Origin: Pseudobdellovibrionaceae bacterium
Lineage (GTDB): Bacteria; Bdellovibrionota; Bdellovibrionia; Bdellovibrionales; Bdellovibrionaceae
NCBI GenBank assembly: GCA_030158485.1
Contig: JAOASS010000007.1
Location: 1 to 50,220 of the forward strand
DNA length: 50,220 bases
Direction: 5' to 3'
Every line of letters begins with the position of its first letter. Positions within the stretch are counted from its first letter, which is position 1. This document shows, in pieces, positions 8,988 to 17,765 of this stretch. The notes below the pieces were generated by a model. The model saw only the letters and a program-made list of their open reading frames with translations. It had not been told where the DNA came from and made no database searches. The translations under genes were made by a program, and so were the position numbers.

Positions 8988-9479
8988 TTATGAAACACCA
9001 AAAATCTGTCTGACTTCATCTTCTTGAAAAAGCTCTTCTTTGTTTGTTGCTAAAGTCAGTTCTTTTAAAAGCAAATTGCGAGCTGTGTCGAGCATCTTTC
9101 TTTCACCGAAAGAAAGCTCTTTATCCACTTTAAGAACGAAAAGGTCTCTGAGCACTTCCGCAATTTCATAAACAGAACCCGTTTTGATTTTTTCCATGTA
9201 TTCGCGGTAACGGCGATTCCAAGTTTGGTTATCAATTTTGACGTTTTTTTCTTTTAAAATACCTAAAACTTTTTGTGCTTCATCTTTTGAAATGATCGGG
9301 CGAAGTCCCACTGAAGCCACATTATGACTTGGAATCATAATCTTCATGCCAGTTTCAATAATAAGTATGGAGTAGAAAGTTTGTTTATTTCCTAAAATCT
9401 CTTTGGTTTCGATGGCCATAATTCGACCAACACCGTGACCTGGGTAAACTGCGTGATCCCCAACCTTAAATGTCATCAT
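8988..9479 (-). CDS. carD: CdnL/CarD family RNA polymerase-binding regulator
   Basis: CarD/CdnL proteins bind the beta subunit of RNA polymerase and stabilise open complexes, often at rRNA and translation-related promoters. The N-terminal RNA polymerase-interaction domain is clear (FKVGDHAVYPGHGVGRIMAIE); the rest is the helical DNA-contacting domain with the conserved WNRRYREYMEKI and LSFGERKML segments. The full frame opens at TTG 9494, but ATG 9479 has an excellent AAAGAGGT site 5-6 nt upstream and puts the conserved block at the N-terminus, giving 163 aa. It is the first gene of the unit with gltX and cysS, so the regulator and two aminoacyl-tRNA synthetases are probably co-transcribed. 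It has no zinc finger or long acidic tail, which favours CdnL-type over Myxococcus CarD. Confidence 0.93.
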   Translation of the reverse strand: MMTFKVGDHAVYPGHGVGRIMAIETKEILGNKQTFYSILIIETGMKIMIPSHNVASVGLRPIISKDEAQKVLGILKEKNVKIDNQTWNRRYREYMEKIKTGSVYEIAEVLRDLFVLKVDKELSFGERKMLDTARNLLLKELTLATNKEELFQEDEVRQIFGVS

Positions 9480-9483
9480 TGAG

Positions 9484-9491
9484 ACCTCTTT
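9484..9491 (-). promoter_or_regulatory. Ribosome-binding site deciding the carD start
   Basis: AAAGAGGT on the leftward strand, 5 nt before ATG 9479. It selects this ATG over the upstream in-frame TTG at 9494, which would place the site inside the coding region. Confidence 0.75.
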
Positions 9492-9553
9492 CAAATACGT
9501 ACAGTGCTCGAATCACTGAAGATTCCACGTGAGCCAGTTTTTGAGCCTCAACA

Positions 9554-9582
9554 GGTATATCAAAATTGACGCGAAGTCGCAA
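9554..9582 (-). promoter_or_regulatory. Candidate promoter of the carD-gltX-cysS unit
   Basis: On the leftward strand TTGCGA (9582-9577) and TATACC (9559-9554) are 17 nt apart, 4/6 matches to each sigma-70 box. It lies about 75 nt before the carD ATG, in the only sizeable gap upstream of the unit. Confidence 0.35.
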
Positions 9583-9672
9583 TGAAAGCCCTCATTTCCT
9601 CGAAAGGAATGCGTTGGGCCTAAAATCATTTCAAATTGGAGCCAAAAACGGCTTTTGCCTTTAAAAAGTAAG

Positions 9673-11742
9673 TTATTTTGTCTTAATCACAAGTGAAAAC
9701 GGTTGCTTACCTTCTTTACCGAAAGCGACTTGCCGACCCACAACCTTTACTTTGTAAAGCCCTGCACGTGCAGTTTTTTCAAAGAACTCATAATTATTCA
9801 CTGAATCATTTGAAATAAACTGAACTTGATGACCTGTCACTTCTAAATTTAAATCGTTCACTAAAGCTTTCCCAGCACTCTCTGCCGCTGGAGCATCGTT
9901 CCAAACAAGAGTTACAGTTAGTTGAGAATCACGCGCCAAAGTCACTTCAAACTCTTGAGAATCTCCTGTGGCAAGCCCTTGCTTCTGATCATACACTTGA
10001 GTGCTCAGGGAATTCGCTTCGACTTGGGCGAGCATATTCACACGGCCAAAACCTTGATCACTGTCAGGTCGAGTTTTTAAAATTTCTTGGCCGCGCGAAG
10101 CTCCCACTTCTCCAAATTGACCTGGATACAAATCTGTCGCGAAACTCATGAGAAAAGCTTTTATCAAACTTGAAGAAGGTTTTTCTTGAGCAAAGTTTTT
10201 TTGGAGTATTTCACGAGTAACAGCGGCTGCACCTGCAACAAGTGGTGTCGACATCGAAGTACCGCCTGACCAAACATAGTCTTCATTGTATTTTCCCCAA
10301 AGTAACTGAGCTTTTGGATGACGAGAAATTGTACTTAAAATATTCGTCCCAGGAGCAACGATTTCAGGTTTTGTTCTGCCATCATCAGTGGGGCCACGTG
10401 ATGAGAAAACGGCCAGCCCTTGTGGGTTATCTGATAATTTAGAGCTCCACAGAGGTTCAGCAGACCAGCTTTCTTTTGCCGGCCCAAGCTCGGAAACTTT
10501 TCTTTGAATTCCGCCCGACAATTCAAAATTTTCTGAGGCTCCGACTGTCAGTGCATTTTTTGCAGTACCAGGAGAACCAATCGAGTCTGAATCAATGCGG
10601 CCATCTTTATTCAAATCAATTCCACTATTTCCAGCAGCAAAAAGAATTAAAAGATCTGAATTATGAAAAGTAAATTCGTCAACTTGCCTAGAAAAAGAAT
10701 CGTAACCACCAAAGTTTTTGGCTTGTCCCCAAGAGTTTGTATGAACCGTTGCTCCAGAAGTTAAAGCTGCTTGGAACATATCACCTAACTTGGTTGGCAC
10801 CATGAGATTATTCAGCATTGGTGACCACAAAGAATGAACTACAAGCTGAGCTTCAAAAGCACCACCTTTGAAAGCTCCGTTTAAAGCTGTTCCACGACCT
10901 AGTACAGATCCTGCGACGTGAGTTCCATGCCCCATTGGGTCTTCCCAGGATCGCCCAAAAGGTGCGAAGTTTTTGCCACCAGAAATAGCATTCAAAAAAT
11001 CAGAGTGAATGTTCTGAATATCACCACGATCAAGCCCCGTATCACCCATGGCAACAACTTGATTCAGACCTTTAAAACCTAAAGTCCATGCTGAATCAAA
11101 ATTCATTACTTTTGTACCAGTCTCAAAACCCGTTATTTCCGTCGCTTTCACGGAGCTGGCAGAATATCCTAGATCAAAATTCATTAATTCAAAATGAGAT
11201 AAGTCTCCAAGGTAAGCAATTTCATCCATTTTTGAAATTTGAAAGAGATCTCCCAATCGAGCACGAATAACAAAATAAGAACCCTGACTGTGTAAAACAA
11301 AAACTTTGTCCATTTTCTTCAAGGCCTTTAAAGCTTTGTTTGCATCAGAAACTGAATAGCTTCTGAGCATGACAACTCTTGATACGGATTGATTCAGCAC
11401 TGAAGGCTTTTCTAAGTCTAATGACCACTTCCAGTAAGGCTGAAAAGGTAACCAAGCTTCTTGATTGGAAATTGCCGTAGGCTTTTCACCGCGAACAACT
11501 AAAGCTTGATCCGGAATAAAGGACAGAATCTCCATTCCTTTCTGAGTCAGCTCATTTTTAATTTTTTCAGTTATCGGAACAGAAAATGAAACAATCCAAG
11601 TTCGACTGACTTCCTGAAACTGTGGAACTTGAGTCTGTTGACTTGGATCAAAAGTTTTATCTTGGATTCGGACTAAGCTTCCTGCCTGAGCGACTGTCGA
11701 TACAAAAAACATCACTGTCATCACAAACGCCTTTAATTCCAT
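9673..11742 (-). CDS. Secreted subtilisin-like serine peptidase (S8)
   Basis: Exported subtilase. A signal peptide (about 1-20, ending AQA) is followed by a prodomain-like region (about 45-190) and the catalytic domain. The triad is visible: D234 in AMGDTGLD, H272 in GHGTHVAG and S496 in GGTSMSTP, with oxyanion Asn N372 in FAAGNSG. A DLNKDGRIDSD loop (376-386) just after it looks like a calcium site. The C-terminal part (about 575-689) is beta-rich, probably a P/CUB-like domain (LVNDLNLEVTG). The ATG has a strong AAAGGAGA site 4-5 nt upstream. It lies downstream of recG in the same direction with a 127-nt gap, so it may have its own promoter. It could serve nutrient release or prey degradation; the substrate is unknown. 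Confidence 0.95.
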   Translation of the reverse strand: MELKAFVMTVMFFVSTVAQAGSLVRIQDKTFDPSQQTQVPQFQEVSRTWIVSFSVPITEKIKNELTQKGMEILSFIPDQALVVRGEKPTAISNQEAWLPFQPYWKWSLDLEKPSVLNQSVSRVVMLRSYSVSDANKALKALKKMDKVFVLHSQGSYFVIRARLGDLFQISKMDEIAYLGDLSHFELMNFDLGYSASSVKATEITGFETGTKVMNFDSAWTLGFKGLNQVVAMGDTGLDRGDIQNIHSDFLNAISGGKNFAPFGRSWEDPMGHGTHVAGSVLGRGTALNGAFKGGAFEAQLVVHSLWSPMLNNLMVPTKLGDMFQAALTSGATVHTNSWGQAKNFGGYDSFSRQVDEFTFHNSDLLILFAAGNSGIDLNKDGRIDSDSIGSPGTAKNALTVGASENFELSGGIQRKVSELGPAKESWSAEPLWSSKLSDNPQGLAVFSSRGPTDDGRTKPEIVAPGTNILSTISRHPKAQLLWGKYNEDYVWSGGTSMSTPLVAGAAAVTREILQKNFAQEKPSSSLIKAFLMSFATDLYPGQFGEVGASRGQEILKTRPDSDQGFGRVNMLAQVEANSLSTQVYDQKQGLATGDSQEFEVTLARDSQLTVTLVWNDAPAAESAGKALVNDLNLEVTGHQVQFISNDSVNNYEFFEKTARAGLYKVKVVGRQVAFGKEGKQPFSLVIKTK

Positions 11743-11869
11743 GGCATTCTCCTTTTAAAAGTGTTCTCGTTTCTTTGTTTAAAAATCAGATCATGAGTTT
11801 TTACTTTACAAAAGAAATTTTGGACAAATTAGAAGGCTTTCCGCGTCAATGTTTGTTCAGACAAAGTTT

Positions 11870-13954
11870 TTAACTAATTGAAGCTAGAGCGGCGGGACCA
11901 TGAGCTTTAAATAATTCTGTCTTTAAAGCCTGATGATCAGGGAATTTAAGTTTTGGATCTTTTTTAAATATCTCAAAAGCCGCTTCACGAGCTTCTAGTA
12001 AAATAGAAAAATCCCTTACCAGATGAGCCATTTTAAAGCCCGCAAGACCCGACTGCCTTGTTCCTAGAAATTCACCAGGGCCTCGCATTTTAAGATCGAA
12101 TTCTGCAATTTTAAAACCATCTGTTGTTTTTTCCATAAATTCGACTCGTTCACGCGCTTCATCACTGACAGCATATCCTAACATCAAAATACAAAAACTT
12201 TTATGCTCACCCCGCCCGACACGACCACGCAATTGATGCAATTGAGATAAACCGAATCTTTCCGAGTGTTCTACGATCATAACTGTCGCATTCGGCACAT
12301 CCACGCCAACTTCGATTACAGTTGTACTGATGAGTACTTGAAACTCTTGATTTCGAAATTTTTCCATCACTTCATCTTTTTCAAAAGGTTTCATTCGGCC
12401 ATGAAGTAATCCAAAACGAAGATCTGGGTACTGAGTTTTCAATTTTTCAAATTCTTCCACTGCGTTCTTTAAATCAATCTTTTCACTTTCTTCAACAAGT
12501 GGATAAATCACGTAAGCTTGCCGGCCTTTTAAAATTTGATCTCGCATAAAATCAAATGCTTGATTCCTTTTAGACTGATAAGCAACACGAGTTTGAATAG
12601 GAGACCGCCCCGGAGGCAGCTCATCAATGATAGAAACTTCTAAGTCTCCGTAAACGGTCATCGCCAAGGTTCTTGGGATCGGAGTCGCCGTCATGATTAA
12701 AAAGTGGGGATTCTTACCTTTCACTTTCAACGTTCCACGCTGTTCGACACCGAAACGATGTTGTTCGTCAATAATGACAAGCCCTAAGTTTTTAAACTGC
12801 ACATCGTCTTCCAAAAGGGCATGTGTCCCAATCAAAAGATCGATTTTTCCTTCTTCTAATTTTTTTAAGAGTTCACGTCGTTCAGAAGTTTTTGTTTTAC
12901 CCGTCAATAAGGCGACTCGGATATCAGACTTTAAAAATTTTTGAGTACTTTTAAAATGCTGCTCTGCTAAAATTTCGGTTGGAACCATCAAACAAGACTG
13001 AAGACCACTTTCCGCAGCTTGAGCACATGCGAGTAAACAAACAAGTGTTTTTCCGCTTCCAACATCACCTTGCACTAAGCGATTCATCGGACTAGGGCCT
13101 TGTAAATCTTTTTCAACTTCTTTGTAAGCTTTCATCTGAGCATTCGTCAGTTTAAATGGTAAGTTCTTTAAAACTTCTTGAACCCAAATGCCCGCATTTT
13201 GAATGACAGGCCCCCGCTCCTGCTGCAAACCTGTTTTTTTAGCAGCCAAAAAAAGTTCAAGCCAAAAAAATTCTTCAAAAATAATTCTTTTTTGAGCTGG
13301 CGCTTGGAAGTTCAAAAACTCAGAACCTTGCTCCATCGCGGGATTGTGCACATCATAAAAAGCTTTTTTACGCGACATGAGTCCATATTTTTTAAGCACA
13401 AATGAAGGAAATTTTTCTTCGGGCCAAAGATCAACTTGATCCAAAGCTCCACGTATCAGTTTCATTATTTTATTGGAACTTGTTCCTTCAAGTTCAATGT
13501 AAAGCGGAATGAGTTGATCTTGAAGCTCCTCATCAGGTTCGATATCGCGAATATCAGGATGATGGAATTCAATTCTTCCCCGGTAGTCTTTAACTTCCCC
13601 TACGACTCGAACTTCTTTCAGCGGAGTAAATCTTTCGAAATAACCTTTATATGGAACTCTAAAAAATTTGCAGTGAATGATCCCCGATGAATCTTTTAAT
13701 GCGACATCATAAATACGTTTTGATGATTTTCCCAATGGTACACTGGCCACTTTAACAATCTGCGCTTTCAAACTGACTGTTTCTCCGGGTTTCAAAGAAG
13801 AAATATTTCGCGCTTGACGTTGGTCTTCATAAGACCGTGGGTAGAACTCTAAAAAGTCCTGTACAGTTTTGAGGCCCTTTCGTGAAAATAATTCTGCGAG
13901 CTTTGGCCCCACGCCTTTTATAAACTGAATGGAAGTGTCTAGACTAATGGCCAT
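11870..13954 (-). CDS. recG: ATP-dependent DNA helicase RecG
   Basis: Branched-DNA translocase that reverses stalled forks and processes Holliday and R-loop structures. It starts with the wedge-domain lead-in (IQFIKGVGPKLAELF), an OB-fold wedge, then helicase motifs: Walker A GDVGSGKT, the DEQH box (VIIDEQHRFGVEQR), TATPIPRTLA, the TRG-like IDELPPGR, and motif VI QLRGRVGRG. 694 aa is the normal length. The leftward ATG lies 65 nt from the divergent HD-GYP gene, so that short gap must hold both promoters; I did not identify convincing boxes. Nothing is truncated. Confidence 0.97.
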   Translation of the reverse strand: MAISLDTSIQFIKGVGPKLAELFSRKGLKTVQDFLEFYPRSYEDQRQARNISSLKPGETVSLKAQIVKVASVPLGKSSKRIYDVALKDSSGIIHCKFFRVPYKGYFERFTPLKEVRVVGEVKDYRGRIEFHHPDIRDIEPDEELQDQLIPLYIELEGTSSNKIMKLIRGALDQVDLWPEEKFPSFVLKKYGLMSRKKAFYDVHNPAMEQGSEFLNFQAPAQKRIIFEEFFWLELFLAAKKTGLQQERGPVIQNAGIWVQEVLKNLPFKLTNAQMKAYKEVEKDLQGPSPMNRLVQGDVGSGKTLVCLLACAQAAESGLQSCLMVPTEILAEQHFKSTQKFLKSDIRVALLTGKTKTSERRELLKKLEEGKIDLLIGTHALLEDDVQFKNLGLVIIDEQHRFGVEQRGTLKVKGKNPHFLIMTATPIPRTLAMTVYGDLEVSIIDELPPGRSPIQTRVAYQSKRNQAFDFMRDQILKGRQAYVIYPLVEESEKIDLKNAVEEFEKLKTQYPDLRFGLLHGRMKPFEKDEVMEKFRNQEFQVLISTTVIEVGVDVPNATVMIVEHSERFGLSQLHQLRGRVGRGEHKSFCILMLGYAVSDEARERVEFMEKTTDGFKIAEFDLKMRGPGEFLGTRQSGLAGFKMAHLVRDFSILLEAREAAFEIFKKDPKLKFPDHQALKTELFKAHGPAALASIS

Positions 13955-14019
13955 GTCTGGATTTTATTTTCCCCTTTTAAATGCCACGGTCAACATCCGA
14001 TATGTCAGAATAGATAGCA

Positions 14020-14964
14020 ATGGAAAAGAATACTTATTTTCGCATCAGATTAACAACGATTCGCCCGGACAAAGTCACGAGCTTTAATATTTATGTATTT
14101 ATCGATGAAAAGTACTACTTGTACTTGAAAGCGGGAGATCCCATTTCAGATGGCAAAATAGAAGCTCTGCACAACCGTGATACTGGCGCTTCATTTTTCG
14201 TCAAAACATCAGATAAAGAACTTTACCGTGCTTGGGTTAAAGAAGAAATGAACTCAGACCTCCTAACGCCTGAACAAAAAGCTAAAATTCTTCGTGAATC
14301 ATCAATCGCAATTATGGAAGATCTCTTTGAAGTTGCAGATGTCAATCAAGCTATGGATGAAGCCAAACCTATCATTAAAGAATTCATTCATTTTATGGAG
14401 TTTCACCCTGATAGCATTCATTTTATGCTTTCTCTTTCAGGTCATGATTTCTACACATACAATCACTCGCTCGATGTGAGTATTTATGCTTTAGGGTTAG
14501 GCGGCGTTCTGGGATACGATAAAAAAACTTTAGAAGAATTAGGACTCGGTTCACTTTTTCATGATGTTGGAAAAAGAAATGTCAGTCTTGATATTTTATG
14601 TAAAAAAGGACCGCTTGATGAAGCGGAATGGGCTCAAATGAAAATGCATGCCGCTTTCGGATTACAAATTTTAAACCAGCATCCCAATATTTCTGATGCC
14701 GTCAAAGCGGCTGCTTTTGAGCACCATGAATCTTGGGAAGGAAATGGTTACCCTCAACAATTAAAGGGTCAAGAAATCCACCCGTTCGCCCGAATAGTGG
14801 CCTTAACAGACACTTATGATGCGATGACAACGCAAAGATCCTATAACAAACCGATGTCTCCGCTTGATTCGCTGACGATGATGAAAGAAAAGCTCGCGGG
14901 GCGCTATGACCCTGACATGCTGAAAGCCATGCATTCTGTTTTATTTAAAATCAGAGCGGCTTAG
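14020..14964 (+). CDS. HD-GYP domain protein, probable c-di-GMP phosphodiesterase
   Basis: The N-terminal 130 residues form an unrecognised domain with a beta-rich start. The C-terminal HD-GYP domain keeps its metal-binding residues: H149 (NHSLDV), H181-D182 (FHDVGK), H210, H235-H236 and the GNGYP signature at 241-245. It should hydrolyse cyclic di-GMP (or a related cyclic dinucleotide) in the cytoplasm; no membrane segment or receiver domain is present. The ATG is preceded by a weak purine run (agatagca). The secreted small protein starts 40 nt after its stop on the same strand. Activity is inferred from intact motifs; the input signal is unknown. Confidence 0.93.
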   Translation: MEKNTYFRIRLTTIRPDKVTSFNIYVFIDEKYYLYLKAGDPISDGKIEALHNRDTGASFFVKTSDKELYRAWVKEEMNSDLLTPEQKAKILRESSIAIMEDLFEVADVNQAMDEAKPIIKEFIHFMEFHPDSIHFMLSLSGHDFYTYNHSLDVSIYALGLGGVLGYDKKTLEELGLGSLFHDVGKRNVSLDILCKKGPLDEAEWAQMKMHAAFGLQILNQHPNISDAVKAAAFEHHESWEGNGYPQQLKGQEIHPFARIVALTDTYDAMTTQRSYNKPMSPLDSLTMMKEKLAGRYDPDMLKAMHSVLFKIRAA

Positions 14965-14992
14965 ATTCGTTTAAACTTGAAAAGACTTGAAT

Positions 14993-14997
14993 AAGGA
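14993..14997 (+). promoter_or_regulatory. Ribosome-binding site deciding the small secreted protein start
   Basis: AAGGA lies 7 nt before ATG 15005 and inside the longer frame that would open at TTG 14987. It therefore supports the inner ATG, which also begins a cleaner signal peptide. Confidence 0.65.
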
Positions 14998-15004
14998 TTT
15001 TGTA

Positions 15005-15391
15005 ATGCTGATGATATCTCTTTTTCTTTTATTGAACTCTCAAACTTCTTTTGCTTTAGAAGCCATGAATCCAGTTTCGCTTTGCAGCCGAATGATTCAC
15101 GAAACTGGAAAAAAAGAATGTGACATTCAAGCTTCAAAGCTCAAATTAGATTGGTATGCCGCAACTGCTTGTAATGCCCTGAATGACGATAAAGTATTCT
15201 TAAGTTGTTGGAAAAGTATTTCGGGTGCCGAATTCAATCCGGAAGCGTTAGGTCGATGTGTAGAAAATCCGGATGATTCTGACGATGCGATCCTCGATTG
15301 CATCATGTCGTTAAAAAATAATCGTTCACCTGCAAGCTTCAAAAAACCTTATCAGAATCTTATGATTCAAAAAGATAAAGCGATTAAATAA
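15005..15391 (+). CDS. Small secreted Cys-rich protein, unknown function
   Basis: A 128-aa protein I do not recognise. A signal peptide (about 1-18, LMISLFLLLNSQTSFA) leads a mature part with six cysteines: the CSRM, ECDI, TACNA, LSCW, RCVE and LDCI contexts. Even spacing suggests three disulfides in the periplasm or outside. The repeated pattern of Cys followed by a helix (C...C...C) resembles a small helical repeat domain. It follows the HD-GYP gene by 40 nt and may be co-transcribed. The neighbouring convergent gene ends at 15444; the gap holds a weak GTCCC/GGGAC pairing (15401-15405 with 15423-15427) but no clear terminator. Confidence 0.7.
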   Translation: MLMISLFLLLNSQTSFALEAMNPVSLCSRMIHETGKKECDIQASKLKLDWYAATACNALNDDKVFLSCWKSISGAEFNPEALGRCVENPDDSDDAILDCIMSLKNNRSPASFKKPYQNLMIQKDKAIK

Positions 15392-15443
15392 TTTAAAACT
15401 GTCCCGCATAAATGAGACCCTGGGGACCCTTATTGAATTGTTT

Positions 15444-16268
15444 TTAATGAACAAGGAACAAAGATTTTGCACCGAATTTAACTAAAGCATAAGCGTGAGC
15501 TTTTTTGCGTGAGCTCGAATCCACTAAAAAAACATAGTCATACTTTTTAATGTCGAAAGAATTATTTTGGCTTATCAAGAAAGTACTGTTTAAAAGACCC
15601 TTTTCATCGAATAAGTTTTGATCTTTTAATTGAAAAAAATCAGCATAGTAAAATTGGTTTTTTAAGCTGTCGGCCGGAGCCGTTGTCACAATTAAGATCG
15701 ATTCCCGAAGTGCTTTTGCAACCGGAAAACCTTGATTAATTTCAGCTTTGGCTCGACTTGTTGGCTTGGGCCTAATCGAATTCATTTTTTTTTCAAATTC
15801 ACTTTTTGTTAATTCAGTAAAGAAAGAATGAGGTTTCCATAATGAAACATTTTTTTGCGATCCTTCTGGTCTCACGTTCATCATTCTGAAAACACTGGCT
15901 TTAAGTGTTTCAATTTGAACAACCCCCAACTTCATAAACTCCCAGGCCAGCGCTTGTTCATCACCTAATCCATCACCAATAATCACCACTGAAGTTTCAG
16001 GATTGACCCCATAAAAAGAAAGTCTTCTTGCCGCATCAAGAAGGTCTTTTGACGCTTGAAAATCGGATAGAGGTAAATTAATAGAGCGGGGAACCTTACT
16101 GATATTAAAATCAAATGGTGATCGCGTATCGAAAACCACAGATTTTTCTAAGATCACTTTTCTATAGTCTTGATCCTGAACTAACAATCCTGATTCCGTC
16201 ACACCTAATGTCGGCTTCTGTTGGCAACCCATAAGACTTAAAAGTAAAAAAAATCCAATAACTTTCAT
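15444..16268 (-). CDS. Rhodanese-fold lipoprotein lacking the catalytic Cys
   Basis: A lipoprotein with lipobox LMGC (lipidated C15), so it is attached to a membrane in the envelope. Residues about 40-130 read as a rhodanese fold (VVFDTRSPFDFNISKVPRSINLPLSDF, split by normal spacing), but the active-site loop is IGDGLGDEQA where active sulfurtransferases have Cys. A second, degenerate rhodanese-like half may follow (about 180-274). It is therefore probably a binding or structural protein rather than a sulfurtransferase. It starts directly after the lysS stop with no gap, in a fba-lysS-lipoprotein unit. Confidence 0.75.
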   Translation of the reverse strand: MKVIGFFLLLSLMGCQQKPTLGVTESGLLVQDQDYRKVILEKSVVFDTRSPFDFNISKVPRSINLPLSDFQASKDLLDAARRLSFYGVNPETSVVIIGDGLGDEQALAWEFMKLGVVQIETLKASVFRMMNVRPEGSQKNVSLWKPHSFFTELTKSEFEKKMNSIRPKPTSRAKAEINQGFPVAKALRESILIVTTAPADSLKNQFYYADFFQLKDQNLFDEKGLLNSTFLISQNNSFDIKKYDYVFLVDSSSRKKAHAYALVKFGAKSLFLVH

Positions 16269-17744
16269 TTATGACTTTTTCATCGTTGGAAAGAAAATAA
16301 TATCTCGAATACTGGGGCGATCTGTTAAAATCATGACCAGTCTTTCAATGCCGATTCCAACCCCACCCGTTGGCGGCATTCCCGTTTCAATTGCATGAAG
16401 AAAATCTTCATCCATAGGGTGGGCTTCATCGTTTATAACTCGATGGGCTTCTTGCTCTTTAAGCCGGTTCCTTTGTTCTTCTGGATCATTTAGTTCTGAG
16501 TAAGAATTCCCAATTTCCATACCTGCGGCAAAAGGCTCGAAACGTTCGACAAGTCTTGAATCTGTTCTATGAATCTTTGTCAGGGGCGAAATCTCAACTG
16601 GATGATCTAGAACAAAAATGGGATTCCAAATATGGGGTTCCACAGCTATTTCAAAAATAGCAATCTGTTTTTCACCCATCTTCATTCTTGAATAATCTTT
16701 TTTCTTTTCACCGTGTAATTTTAAGTAGTCGTTTACCGAAATTTCATTTTCGGGATCAATTTGAGCGTACTCTTGAATTCCGTCATATACGGTCAAACGC
16801 TTCCACGGAGTTGTGAAATCAATTTGTTGACCTTGATATTCAAACTTCAAAGTGCCTTTCGTTTTTTTTACAACATGGCAGACAAGATCTTCAAACTGTT
16901 TCATCTGATAATTGTAGTCTGTGTAGGCTTCGTAATATTCGAGCATTGTAAATTCAGGATTATGAGATCGATCAATTCCTTCATTTCTAAAGTTTTTACC
17001 AATTTCATAAACTTTATCAAAACCACCCACAATTAAACGCTTCAAGTAAAGCTCCGGAGAAATCTTCATAAAAAGCTTCATATCAAGAGCATTATGATGA
17101 GTGCTAAAAGGCTTCGCAGCCGCACCGCCGTAAAGTGGTTGTAAGACGGGGGTTTCGACTTCTAAGAAGCCGCGGGCATCTAAGAAGTTTCTGATTTCAC
17201 GAATAATTTGAGAACGCGTTTCAAAAACTTTTCGGGATTCTGGGTCTGAAATCAGATCTAGATGTCGATGACGATACTTAATTTCCACATCTTGAATTCC
17301 GTGGAACTTTTCAGGTAACGGTTCTAGAGTCTTTGTTAACATCGTAAGTTTTTTTGCATAAAGAGAAATTTCGCCTTTTTGAGTGCGAAACACATACCCT
17401 TCAACTCCGACGATGTCGCCCAAATCAATATGTTCAAAAGCGATTGTATCCGCTTCATTTAAATCTTCGGTTTTAATATAAATCTGCAAACGACCCTTCA
17501 TATCTTGAAGGTTAAAGAAGCTCGCTTTTCCCATCGCACGAAAAGTCATAACTCTTCCTGCTAACTTAAATACTTGATCTTCTTTTTTTTCACCGGACTG
17601 TAAATGTGCGAAATCTTTTTTGATCTGCTCTGAATCGCCATTTCGATCAAAACTATAAGGGTAAGGATTGATGCCTTTTTCTTTTAGCGCATGTAATTTT
17701 TTGCGTTTTTCGGCTTTGATCGGGTTATCATGCTGATCGCTCAT
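16269..17744 (-). CDS. lysS: Lysyl-tRNA synthetase, class II
   Basis: Class II synthetase charging tRNA-Lys. An N-terminal OB-fold anticodon domain (about 60-150, VFKLAGRVMTFRAMGKASFF) precedes the catalytic core with motif 2 (FRNEGIDRSHNPEFTMLE) and motif 3 (GIGIERLVMILTDRPSIRD). 491 aa is typical. An AAGGAC site lies 5 nt before the ATG. It follows the aldolase gene by 21 nt and abuts the rhodanese-like lipoprotein. It is the third aminoacyl-tRNA synthetase in the window, all on this strand. Confidence 0.98.
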   Translation of the reverse strand: MSDQHDNPIKAEKRKKLHALKEKGINPYPYSFDRNGDSEQIKKDFAHLQSGEKKEDQVFKLAGRVMTFRAMGKASFFNLQDMKGRLQIYIKTEDLNEADTIAFEHIDLGDIVGVEGYVFRTQKGEISLYAKKLTMLTKTLEPLPEKFHGIQDVEIKYRHRHLDLISDPESRKVFETRSQIIREIRNFLDARGFLEVETPVLQPLYGGAAAKPFSTHHNALDMKLFMKISPELYLKRLIVGGFDKVYEIGKNFRNEGIDRSHNPEFTMLEYYEAYTDYNYQMKQFEDLVCHVVKKTKGTLKFEYQGQQIDFTTPWKRLTVYDGIQEYAQIDPENEISVNDYLKLHGEKKKDYSRMKMGEKQIAIFEIAVEPHIWNPIFVLDHPVEISPLTKIHRTDSRLVERFEPFAAGMEIGNSYSELNDPEEQRNRLKEQEAHRVINDEAHPMDEDFLHAIETGMPPTGGVGIGIERLVMILTDRPSIRDIIFFPTMKKS

Positions 17745-17765
17745 TTAAAGTCCTTGTCAAAAATA

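Noticed and set aside
11622-11873. Rightward 83-aa frame across the subtilase start
   Set aside because: It is antisense to the subtilase N-terminus and the gap after recG; no supporting signals.
15392-15443. GTCCC/GGGAC pairing between convergent genes as a terminator
   Set aside because: The stem is only 5 bp with a 17-nt loop and a poor T tail.
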